Assembly (NCBI GenBank): GCA_021521415.1
Contig: JAIQDT010003568.1
Location: 1 to 64,000 of the forward strand
Origin: Bidens hawaiensis
Lineage: Eukaryota; Streptophyta; Magnoliopsida; Asterales; Asteraceae
Direction of reading: 5' to 3'
Length of the DNA stretch: 64,000 nt
Below the pieces are notes generated by a model. It saw only the letters and a list, made by a program, of their open reading frames with translations. It had not been told where the DNA came from and made no database searches. Positions 10,932 to 20,448 of the stretch are shown here, piece after piece. Position numbers and translations under genes: made by a program. Positions within the stretch are counted from its first letter, which is position 1. Every line of letters begins with the position of its first letter.

Positions 10932-12443
10932 TTAAGCTACTTCATCATTTTGCACTTCTTGATTATCTTGATTGATGTTTGCATGATCTTGTTCTGGACT
11001 GTGATTGTTCTCCTGATCATTGTCTTGAACTTGTTCAAAAATTTCACTTGAGACATCCTTTATAAATGTATATTCCTTTTCTTTACTTGCAACCTTCTTC
11101 CATAACTTTTCCAAGTCCAATTTTTTCTTATTTTTCTCTTCAATCACACTGGTCTTGTAAAATGAATCATCAAAGTCTTCAGGATAAATCTTGAATGACT
11201 TAATCAATTTTTCATGATCAAACAGCCATGCTGCACCATCAACTGTGTTGAATTGATTCTCATTAAAGATAATGTCAGATGATTCAATTACACTCATATG
11301 ATCTTTCACATACACCCTGTAAGCTTTTGAGTGTGAAGAGTAACCAACAAAGAAGCAATCCAAGGATTTAGCTTGAAACTTGTTTAAATAGTCCTTGGTG
11401 TTCAGGAGTGAACATTTGCATCCAAAAGGATTGAGAAACTTTATGTAGGGTTTTCTATTAAAGAAAATTTCATATGGAGTCTTGTTGTGTCTTTTGTTAA
11501 AAAGTACCCTGTTCTGAACATAGCATGCTGTGTTAATGGATTCTGCCCAAACTGTAACTGGTAAGTTAGCATCTGCTAGCATGGTTCTTGCAGCTTCAAT
11601 GAGTGTCCCGTTTCTTCTTTCTGCAACACCATTTTGTTCAGGAGTTCTAGGGGCTGAGAATTGCTGTAGTATACCCTTTTCTACACAGAATTCTTCAATC
11701 ACTCCATTTTTGAACTCAGTACCATTGTCACTTCTCATCACTTTAACCCTCTTAGCCAGTTGACTCTCAATCCTTGTGACACAGCCCTTAATCAACTCTG
11801 CAGTCTCATCTTTTGTACTCAGAAAATAAACCCAAGTATATCTTGAGTAATCATCAATGATCACTAGACAATATCTTTTCTTTCCTATGCTTTGGACACT
11901 CACAGGACCAAAGAGATCCATGTGAAGTAATTTAAGCACTTGATCAATTGAATTGATGAGTTTTGTCTTATGAGATGAGTTGTGCTGCTTGCCTTTTTGA
12001 CATGATGTACAATTATCATCCAATTTGAACTCCCTTGTAGGTAAACCAATTACATGCTCACCTTTCACAAGTTTGTTCATGTTTTTCAGATTAACATAAC
12101 ACAATTTCCTATGCCACAATTTTGATTCATTTTCAGTGGCTTTGGAAATAAAACATGTACCACCTCTTGAAACAGCTTCTTTCATGTTGAGCTCATATAA
12201 GTTGCCATTTCTTGGGGCCATCATCATAATCATGTCTGGTGGGATCACACACTCAGGTTTTAAAATGAAACAATGTGTGTCATCAAAACCAACTTTATAA
12301 CCTTTATCACACATCTGTGATATGCTCAACAGGTTATATTGTAGTCTCTCAACATAAAACACATTGTGAAACGAAACTTTTCCATTTGTTAAAATTCCCT
12401 TCATAACTATCTTTCTCCCATTCTTATCACTGCCAAATGCCAC
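10932..12443 (-). pseudogene. Copia protease tail, GAG-pre-integrase and integrase
   Basis: This is the longest intact frame of the window at 503 codons. It begins in the protease C-terminal part (VAFGSDKNGRKIVMKG). The GAG-pre-integrase zinc module follows: WHRKLCYVN, where the usual LGH has become LCY so the second His is lost, with CTSCQKGKQ retained. The integrase core rve keeps its D,D,E residues in LLHMDLFGP, MRSDNGTEF and NGVAERRN. The C-terminal copia region (NPFGCKCSLLNTKDYL, FFVGYSSHSKAYRVY) leads into an acidic linker. The frame is open, but the protease active site is gone. Confidence 0.9.
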
Positions 12444-12509
12444 AGGACCTTCAAACTTCTCTTCTTAATTAACAACTGACCTCTTGTCACAAGTCATGTG
12501 CCTAGAAAA

Positions 12510-13319
12510 TCAACACCATTGGTTTTGTAGGTTGCTTGAACTACCATCAACAAAAGCTTTAGGTGTATCAACACCATGTTCAATTGGTTCCTCTATGATG
12601 GGAATATGTTGTTGGTTTTTGGTTGACAAGTTTCCCATAGGTGCAATGAGAGCATTGGTCACCTGGAAGCATGGCTTCTCTTCTTCGATCATTTCGTTCT
12701 CAATCATTTCAATCTCAGCAGCCTGAAGGAAACAGACTACATCATCCACCTTTAAGTCGTTAAAGTTGGGCTTTTGAATAATGAACTTGCAGGAAGTGTA
12801 CCATTCCTTTGGCATTGAATTGAGCAACCTGGTGTTCAAATCAAAATCGGTCATCACATCGTCAGTTGTTCTCAACTTATTAACAATTGCTAGAAATCTT
12901 TCTAGAATTGACTTCAATCTCTCTCCATCTTTGTACTTAAGTATCTCTAGCTGTTGTTTGAGTCTTTGTTTCTTTATATTCTTCAATTCAGTGTTTCCGT
13001 CAAACATTTCAAGGATTTCATCATACATTGCCTTAGCAGTTGTGTGATGAGCAACCTTGGTCAAAATCTCCCATGACAGTCCTAGCTTAATCATGGCTAA
13101 TGCCCTGTCATCCACCTTCCTCATTCTTTCACGCACAGCTGCAGTTGCACTTGCACCTTCAGTAGTATCTTGTGGACCATTCTTAATCGAATTCTACATA
13201 TCCAAATCATTATAGCAAACAGCTGCTTCAAATAAGACTTTCCATTTCTTGAAATTTTCCTGTCCATTAAGTCTAGGTATCTTATTAGTAGACACCTCTT
13301 GTTCTTCGTAACCAAATAT
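12510..13319 (-). pseudogene. Copia gag of element A, start codon lost
   Basis: In frame from 13,319 the protein reads IFGYEEQEVSTNKIPRL where B has MSGYEEQ, so ATG has become ATA. A TGG-to-TAG stop occurs after NDLDM, and the frame is then open from 13,136 (ERMRKVDDRALAMIKLGLSW, LKSILERFLAIVN, FLQAAEIEMIENEM). It ends near 12,510, where sequence normally found in the protease (FSRHMTCDKRS) follows directly. The zinc knuckle and the DSG catalytic triad have therefore been deleted. The leader to 13,614 resembles that of B. Confidence 0.85.
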
Positions 13320-13614
13320 TTTGAAAAACAGAATCAGATGATTAGTAAAAACAAATTTTGAAAATAATCAGATCTAAGAACCGAATCTTCAGATCTGATG
13401 TATCTGGTTCGATTAGAGCAAGATTAAGTGATAAAGATGAGAACTTTAAACAAAATAAGAAAAAGTAAACACTGGTAATATGCAGATCTGGATGAAAATG
13501 AAGAACAAAGCAGCTGACGTCACTCTTCAATGAAATGGTGTTCTGCTTACGTCATTGTTTTTCAACAGATCATCAATCAACAACAAATTCTTTACCCAAA
13601 TCAGCAACAAACAA

Positions 13615-13626
13615 GCTCTGATACCA
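13615..13626 (-). other. Primer-binding site of A
   Basis: On the minus strand TGGTATCAGAGC lies 2 bp after the LTR end GACA (13,629). It fixes the element's orientation and the LTR boundary. Confidence 0.9.
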
Positions 13627-13628
13627 CT

Positions 13629-14761
13629 TGTCGATCTCAAAAAATCATTCACAATCATAATCAAGTCATAACTCACACAATAAATGTGTCGACAAGAGAG
13701 TTATCGTTGCTATTTTAGGAAAGAAAACTGTTTGTTTAAGGCGGAATAAGAAACAAACAGTGTAGTTGCTAAAAGAATAACAAAAGGTAACTAAAACACA
13801 CAAGAATCACTCAAAATATTATCATTCATATAAAAAAGTCATACAAACGATAATCGATTTAGCGTTTCTTGATAGGAAAGTTATATCTGTACTATTCTAT
13901 GACAGCCGTCACGCTCAAATATTCTCTCACAATTAATTGGCTTGTCCATTTGAAGGCGTGCCCTAAAATATTACTTTTGTAGGCCTGACTCCTCCAGACA
14001 GCTGTCATTCCTTCTAGAAACCCTAAATAAATAATACATATTCAAATTACATATTCATTTACTATGCTAAGTGTAAAAACAGGTCTTCCGGGTAGACTTT
14101 GCATAAGTTGTCTTCACCAGGTAGGCTTTGTGCCTTTGTCTTCTTCGGATAGACCTGGTAACCTTGAAGTGTGCTTGGACAGTTCTCCGGGTAGGCTTTA
14201 CTTAGAGTATTTTCCAAAGGAAAATACTTACCTAGCAGACTTCAATCTTCTTGATCACATCAAACTTTGCCCGACATGAACTTACGAGCAACCTTGTTCT
14301 TCAATCGTCCCTTCAACTCCTTGCTAGGAATATCTTATTAGCAAAGCCTTGTGTGCTTGGTAGCACTGTAGCCTGCTAGAGTTGAACCTTGCCCGATGTT
14401 ACTTGAGATATTTCATTACTCACATCAAGCTTACTCGGACCACTGTTTTATAGATAAATACCTTGCCCGATCTTCCAATCACTTGGCTTCATGAGCTTGG
14501 TTAGCCAAGAGCTTACCAGGAGGTATACCTTACTCGGCTATGAAGAACAATCCTTCTAGACATAGTGAACTATACTCGGGTATACTCTAAAGAAGAATTC
14601 TAGAAGATAACCTTGCCCGATGGACAAAATACCTTGCTAGGATAGGAAAACCTTGCCCGGGAATCCAAGTGTGCTCGGATTCCATACTTAATGATTTCCG
14701 AGGAGGTTGAGAAGATTCCAATCTTCCTTATACTTCTCTTAGGTTAAATCTTGACTCAACA
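13629..14761 (-). repeat. 5' LTR of element A
   Basis: On the minus strand the LTR starts TGTTGAGTCAAG (14,761) and ends GATCGACA (13,629), 1,133 bp. It holds an array of CGGGCAAGGT-like motifs (14,080-14,690), then GACAGCTGTC, a U3/R region and R-U5. It is about 75-80% similar by eye to the LTR of C in inverted orientation. Its outer edge abuts the interior of C's aORF, so A, or its LTR end, inserted into an older C element. Confidence 0.85.
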
Positions 14762-16436
14762 CTATTTGAGATTGCATGGATTTTCCAAAAAGGACTTGAG
14801 TAAGATGAGTTTCAGAAAACTGGAAGAACATTATCACATGAACCGGGAAAGAGTTGAGAGAGAGGAGAAGGAAAGGTTGAAAAGAGAATCAAAACAACAA
14901 GATAAAATAGATGAACTGATGAAGAGGTACAGAGGCAAGTGCAAGTACCTGGTTGATAGAGGTATTGCAATGGAGAGAGTGGATGGAATAACCAAAGCAC
15001 AAGTTGAGTCACATTTCAATAGACTGTCAATGAAGGATGATACTAAACCAAAAAGGCCAAGAATTGTGTCTATATCTGAGAAGAAGAAAGGATAGGAAGA
15101 TGAACAATTCAACTTGCTTAAAAGACTGATGGAAGCTAGAGGGAGCTTGAATATGATTGAAGGGATGAATAGGAGTGAAAGATTGGCCTTTTATCAATCT
15201 GAACTTGATAAAATTAATCAAGAAAAGGCTAAATCTGTAAAATCTATAAAAGTTCCCATTGTTTTACATGTTAAGCCTGAGCTAGTCGAATATAGAGATC
15301 CATGGGAAGATGAGAACAGAATCAGAACACTTAAAGGGTTAATGATGTCTAAAGGAATGGATGAGAAGAAGTATTATCTCCTTGGTAAAGCACAACTAAA
15401 AGAACAATTTTATGAACAGAAGGAGGATTGGGAGAGACTCGAGGTTGAACAGAGGAATCCTCAAAACTTTAAAGCTGGACATAGTGGAGTTCGATTTGTT
15501 CCAACTGGTCAGCTTGGATATGAAACTGTGCTTATGATGATTGAAAATTTGGCTCAAGTAGTCAGTGATAGTATTGATGATTTGAGGGCTATGCCGGTTG
15601 AGTTGATAATCTCAATGTATGAGAAGAAATTTGGTGTATTGGGGGCCACTAAACCCAGAAAGGCAATACCCTCTAGGCCCTCTGCCTCGAGACCACAAGT
15701 TCCTGCAACCAGAGTCACACAACAACGACCAGAAAAGCCACCATCTTATATGGACCTACCGAAAATACTCTTTATTGACTCTGTATCTGAATCATTGAAG
15801 GTTGTAATGAGGAGTGGAGATTTGCAGGATATCATCTTTAAGGATGATTTTGCTCAATTTAAAAGGGAACAGATGGAGAAGATGGCAAGTCTAGAACTTT
15901 ATGACTATCACGACAGAAATAGACTTGCGGGAAGGCAAAAGAATGAACTGTCAAAATATATGAAAGAACAAGCAAGCACAGGATTCCCTTTGTTAAATAA
16001 GAAAAGGAAGTGGAAGATGACTGAGCTTGAAAGGGCAAAAAGAGCAAGTAGAATGAGGATTATCACATGTGCTAATTTTGGATATATTACACATGTAAGG
16101 GAGAGAGACCCGTTGGCAAACACGATGGTTTACATTAGCATGAGAAGAAGAATGACAAGGCCCAATCTGTAAGTCCAGAAGAATGGTATGATTGCTAGAA
16201 TTGACTACAAAGGAGAAGATGATTCCTACATTCTTAGAAATTCAGATGGACTTGCCTTGGGTATTATCAGAACTGATGAGGACTTAACTTTCCTGCATGA
16301 TGATGATTTAACGGATATTATGGAGTGGACTGTACCTGAAAACCACCCTTATCATCAACTTCTATTCATGTTCAAGGAAAAAGAAGGAAGTGTCAAGTTG
16401 GAAAGAAGACAAGCAGCCACAAGCTCTAGTAGATGA
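14762..16436 (+). pseudogene. C-terminal half of the aORF, element C
   Basis: One reading frame of about 558 codons has only two stops (TAG at 15,093-15,095 and TAA at 16,170-16,172). The start is missing because the LTR of A replaces it. It opens with LHGFSKKDLSKMSF and GKCKYLVDRGI, which match the last coding stretch of the A aORF (HNYSKRDLSHYNF, GKCRYLIEHGI), so A and C supply overlapping parts of one protein. It is rich in Lys, Arg and Glu and predicted helical and coiled. A basic Pro-rich segment (SRPSASRPQVPAT) is in the middle, and there is a small ordered-looking end (ARIDYKGEDDSYILRNSDG, DIMEWTVPENHPY). No catalytic motif or membrane segment is recognised. The family is unknown to me. 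Confidence 0.75.
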
Positions 16437-16604
16437 GAATACGTTGTTAGCTTAGGTTTTTGCTTGTAATATCCACTGGACAGAATTTCTACTTGTAATA
16501 TTTTGATTTTGATATGTAATTTTGACTTTTGAATTTGATGTGTATTTTGGATAAAGTCTATGTAACCATAGAAGTTTTTTGGTACAGCTGAAGGTGTTCC
16601 AATC

Positions 16605-16613
16605 TTGGGGAGA
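16605..16613 (+). other. Polypurine tract of C
   Basis: TTGGGGAGA immediately precedes the LTR start TGTTGGGATG. It primes plus-strand synthesis. Confidence 0.7.
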
Positions 16614-16614
16614 T

Positions 16615-17720
16615 TGTTGGGATGAGAAAGCCTAAGGAAGATTGGAATCTTTTGAACGTCCCTGAAAATGGCTAAGTATGGACATCGGACATACTTAGGC
16701 CTCCAGCAAGCTTTTACTTAAGCCTAGCAAGGTATTTTGCCTTCCGGGCATGGTTATCTTCTTGAAGTCTACTTTAATGTCAATCCGAGTAGGGTTCACT
16801 ATGTCTAGCAAGGTTGTTCTTCAAAGCCAAGAAAGGTTTGCTTCCCAGCAAGCTCTTGGCTAAACCAAGCTTTTGAAGCCAAGTATTTTGGAAGATCTAG
16901 CAATGTTATTCATTTATAATAGTGGTCCGAGTATGCTTGAAGAAAGTTGATTAGGAATTATCTTAAGGACTTTGTCGTGCAAGGTTCAACTCCGAGCAAG
17001 CTACAGTGCTACCAGCACAAGTCTACAATGTTATCAGCACACTTGTGTTTGCTGAATAAGTTATTCATTAACAAGAGTTGAAGGGGTCTCTGAAGAACAA
17101 GTTTGCTCATTGGATCATATCGGGCAAAGTTTGCTATGGTCAAAAAGATTGAAGTATGCTAGGTGAATATTTTCTAAGGAAAATATTCTAAGTAAAGTCT
17201 ACCCGGAGAACTGTTCCCTAGCACACTTTGGTTACCAAGTCTGCTCGAAGAAGCCTAAAGCTCCAAAGCTTACCCGAAGGCCTGTTTTACACTTAGAATC
17301 ATTTGTAATTTGATTTACTGAATATGTATAATTAATTAGGGTTTCTAGAAGGAATGACAGCTGTCAGGTAGGCCTATAAAAGGAATAATTAGGGCACACC
17401 TAAAAAGACGACGACAACCAATAGTATTCCTGACTTTGATATTGACGGCTTATCTTTAATACGTACTGACAAAAACATTCCCTTTCTATAACCCTGATTG
17501 ATCTCGTTTGTATTCAAATTACTATAAATGGAATTTTTTTTAGTAACAGTTTGTGTTTGTTTACTTTTGTATTTCCAAGCAATATATATTGTGTTAGTGA
17601 ATTCGCCGTTAACACGATATCTTTCTTATCTTAAAATAGCAAGTCTTTAACCTATCTTGTCAACACCTGACGGTGTGTGGGTTGCGACAGTTGTTTTGTG
17701 ATCGTTATTCGGGACCGACA
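16615..17720 (+). repeat. 3' LTR of element C
   Basis: The LTR starts TGTTGGGATGAGAAAG and ends GGGACCGACA, 1,106 bp. U3 is filled by CGGGCAAGGT-like motifs, then GACAGCTGTCA and a TATAAAA box. It is homologous to the inverted LTR at 13,629-14,761 but too diverged to be its partner. Confidence 0.85.
17375..17381 (+). promoter_or_regulatory. TATA box of the C LTR
   Basis: GGCCTATAAAAGGA lies about 15 bp after the palindromic box GACAGCTGTC. Transcription of the element would start about 30 bp downstream. Confidence 0.75.
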
Positions 17721-18180
17721 GAAACTTTTGAGGTTTTTTACTTGATGGTATGTTAAAAAAAGCAATTAAGTGTTAAAAAAACCTCAAAAGTTAAATGTTT
17801 TTCTCTCTATTGAATAATATCATCGTCATATGGAAGTGCTTGAATTAAATCTTGTTCAAGATCGGCCTCATGCCTACGAAAAAAACAATTATTCATCATA
17901 AGCAAATGGACCCAAATAACAGTCACACCACCATTTAGACTTGGTTAAAAGCTAAGCTTACTATTTTTGAGCCACCATATCGATTTGAACTTCCGGTGAG
18001 GCGAGTGCAGGCGACTCCACAAAGTGCAAGTTCGCATCCATAACCACCAAGAAAAAAACAACATAAAACATATCAAATCCATCTTTTGGTCATATAAAAA
18101 GTTTTAATAAAAATTAATTACCCAATAGGTTTCCTAGCTAGGTAGAGGAAAGGTTTTTAGAAGTTGTAGTTGTTTTTCGC
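17721..18180 (-). other. Possible exon-intron remnant on the minus strand
   Basis: An 88 nt GT-AG segment (17,961 to 17,874) has a T-rich tract before the acceptor. It separates a short open stretch (DANLHFVESPALASPEV) from HEADLEQDLIQALPYDDD and a stop at 17,807. The frames do not join cleanly. An inverted repeat of about 17 bp (GAAACTTTTGAGGTTTTT at 17,721 and its complement near 17,778) flanks a small loop. I do not recognise the protein. The segment may belong to K or to a captured host gene. Confidence 0.3.
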
Positions 18181-18367
18181 TCATATCTCATAGTACTTCA
18201 AGTTTTTCTTTCGGTGATAAGTAACTTGTTTTGCTTTCACTTGACGGTTCTTCACATCAACCATGTTTCCATATAACACGATAGTAATATTCTCACACCC
18301 TGTCAACATATACCCGTCTGTTAAAAGCCTAAAAAAATACCCTTCAACAACCGAATCTTTGAATACA
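18181..18367 (-). pseudogene. ORF end interrupted by the solo LTR, unknown
   Basis: On the minus strand, when the solo LTR and one TSD copy are ignored, one frame runs from about 20,478-20,449 into 18,367-18,181. It gives about 72 codons ([40 protein letters not shown]) and then a stop. A TAG lies just upstream near 20,490. Continuity across the insertion supports a real pre-existing reading frame, but I cannot assign a family. Confidence 0.4.
18363..18367. other. Target-site duplication, left copy
   Basis: ATACA directly precedes TGTAACATCC and is repeated exactly at 20,444-20,448 after the LTR end CTTACA. Confidence 0.85.
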
Positions 18368-18719
18368 TGTAACATCCCTAAATTTTCTAGAATAATATTA
18401 ATATATTAATTTCCTTGGGAGAAATTAATTTGAGTTAGTAGAATAATAATATAATAGGGATGGTGGGCATTAATTCATTATGGACTCGACACCACAGCCC
18501 CGTGATGCCATATGAGTCGTTTGGATCTAGATCTAGCTTTATTCGGGTGTTTAATCAACCAAAAACGAGCCTAAGGACCACCTTAGCTCATTTCTGGACA
18601 CCCCGAAGCTACCCAGGTCATAAACGATCAAATCTTGATCAACCAAGGCGGTTAATGGCGGCTGAAGACGCAAGAATCGAGGAAAAATCCCAAAAAAGCG
18701 TAAATGAAGACTGAACTGA

Positions 18720-19110
18720 ACATATACAGCGTATAAGTATACGGCCTTATATGTATCAGCCGTATCATTGGCAGGGTATATGTATGTAAGTGTGTAAGTA
18801 TGTACGATATATGTATGGAACGTGTACGTATGTAGCATGTATGTATATAAGCGTGAATGTACCGTGTATGTACACTAACATATATGTATACTGTATATGT
18901 ATAACGTATACGTTTTAGACTTATGCGCTAGACAACATACACGTTGGAATAACTTATATGCTGGTATGGAGTTATACGGACCTAAATAACTTACACGATA
19001 TAACTACTTATACGCCAAAAGGGACTTATATGGTGAAGATGATTTTCCAAATAACCGAAAGATAAACAACATATACGTACGTAAACGGCAGCTATGGACT
19101 TATGTGATAT
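18720..19110. repeat. TATACGTATATGTA-type motif array in the solo LTR
   Basis: Imperfect GTATATGTATGTA, ACTTATACG and TATACGTAC motifs alternate for about 390 bp. In position and style this resembles the TCGATTACA array of the H LTR, but with a different word. Confidence 0.6.
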
Positions 19111-19242
19111 ATGGACTAAGAATAAGAAATTTATTAATAAGAAAAGGTAACGTTTAAAATGGTAAATTACCTATAAAAAAAGATCGAATTTCATTTTTCT
19201 TATGAGGTTTTTGGTAAAGACTTATTAATGATAAAATTGTTT

Positions 19243-19347
19243 TCCCGAGCCAAGGGCTCTGCCCCTTGGACCTCGCTAGGGGCTGCCGCCCCTAGAACCC
19301 CGTTGCCAGGGGCGCTGCCTTCGGACCCCGTAGTTACCGTAGCTAGG
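19243..19347. repeat. GC-rich hairpin block in the solo LTR
   Basis: Self-complementary words (CCAAGGGCTCTGCCCCTTGG, TAGGGGCTGCCGCCCCTA, CAGGGGCGCTGCC) form adjacent short hairpins in an otherwise AT-rich LTR. Such blocks occur in many plant gypsy LTRs. Confidence 0.6.
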
Positions 19348-19689
19348 GGTTATAGTAAATTAGAAGTATTGTATAACTAGAAATAATTAATTAATACTAA
19401 GATTAGAACACAGTTAGCCGTGCACAGCTCAAGAGGTGCATAACAATAATTTCAGAGAAGAACCGTATACAAGTGAGTTTCTAGCCCCATCTCCTTGTTA
19501 TGTATTCGGGCCTGTGTGCATACTCGATGTGATTAGTTAATAAACTCATCTTGTAAGTGTATGATATGTGAATGCCTCATAGATGATATATCAATTATAT
19601 AAGAATGATATAAAAAATGTTGAGAGTATGTATGAAAGTATATAAGTATAAAGAAATGTATGTATGATTGTATGGTTGCATGGTTAAGA

Positions 19690-19915
19690 AGGGAACCAAC
19701 CCTAATAATATCTGTGAATGTAGGGGGCAAATCCTAATAATATCTGCGAATGAAGGGAACATGCCCTAACAATATCTGCAAATGTAGGGGACAGACCATA
19801 ATAATATCTGCGAATGTAGGGGACAAACCCTAATACTATTTGCGAATGTAGGGAACAGACCCTAATAATATATGCGAATGTGACAAGACCCTAATAATAT
19901 TTGTAAGGTTATAGG
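19690..19915. repeat. Tandem array, about 33 bp unit, in the solo LTR
   Basis: About seven units of GGGAACAGACCCTAATAATATCTGCGAATGTA-like sequence occur, split here as AGACCCTAATAATATC plus TGCGAATGTAGGG. The same unit is at 22,795-22,870 (about three copies) and 29,920-30,175 (about eight copies), at the same place in related LTRs. Confidence 0.8.
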
Positions 19916-20448
19916 GAGAAAGGCTCTATAGAATCTAACGATGATTATGTATGTACACGTAAGGTAAAACAAGAATGTATGAAAGTATGAAAGAACGTAA
20001 GTATGAAAGTATGAAAGAATGCAAGTATGAAAATATAGAAGTATGAATGAATGTACGTGTGTATGTATGAATGAAGCAGGTTAAGTATGTAATATGTATA
20101 TGCGAATACATATATGTATATATGAATGTAATGTATGTTGCCAGATTAACTAGAACTCACTCAGCGTAGCTGACGTTTAGTATGCACGCAGGCAAATATG
20201 ATGAAGGGACTGGCTTAAGGGGGACACCTGCCATGGAGTGAGCTGACTGGCATCTAGTGAAGAAAAGTTATAATGTTTTATGTTAACATAATTTGAAAGT
20301 TTAAAGACAAAATTATAATATTTTGTAATGAATGTTTGATTTTTTTTATATTCCGCAAAAACTTTTAATTCACTCTAATAAATAGAACTGTGTTCATGAG
20401 TAAATCCAACGTCCAAATAGGTCATCTGGATCGGGGACTTACAATACA

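Larger units (their letters stand above)
3446..14761 (-). mobile_element. Copia element A with sense aORF, 3' end lost
   Basis: Read on the minus strand the order is LTR (14,761-13,629), PBS, gag, integrase, RT-RNase H, spacer, motif array plus TATA, 5'UTR intron and aORF. The aORF stops abruptly at the junction with remnant B, so its C-terminus, the PPT and the 3' LTR are missing. The integrase-before-RT order defines Ty1/copia. The element is dead: gag has no start codon, the protease active site is deleted, and RT is cut at its YVDD box. Confidence 0.75.
14762..17720 (+). mobile_element. 3' end of copia element C (aORF, PPT, LTR)
   Basis: The piece contains the aORF C-terminal half, a 3' untranslated stretch of about 180 bp, a PPT and a complete 3' LTR. 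The 5' portion is cut by the LTR of A at 14,761. It shows that the aORF of this family is the last gene and lies in sense orientation before the 3' LTR. Confidence 0.8.
18368..20443 (+). mobile_element. Gypsy solo LTR
   Basis: The LTR starts TGTAACATCC and ends CGGGGACTTACA, 2,076 bp, with a perfect 5 bp TSD. No internal region is present, as expected after LTR-LTR recombination. The second half is similar to the 3' LTR of H (shared tandem block, TTCCGC, AATCCAAC near the end), so they are related families. Contents in order are a TATACGTATATG-like array, a GC-rich hairpin block, a 30-35 bp tandem array and an AT-rich end. The small ORFs inside are not coding. Confidence 0.85.

Noticed and set aside
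13629..17720. The inverted LTRs at 13,629-14,761 and 16,615-17,720 as a terminal-inverted-repeat element around the aORF
   Set aside because: One is followed by a PBS and gag on the minus strand and the other is preceded by a PPT on the plus strand. They are only about 75-80% alike, so they are LTRs of two different elements.
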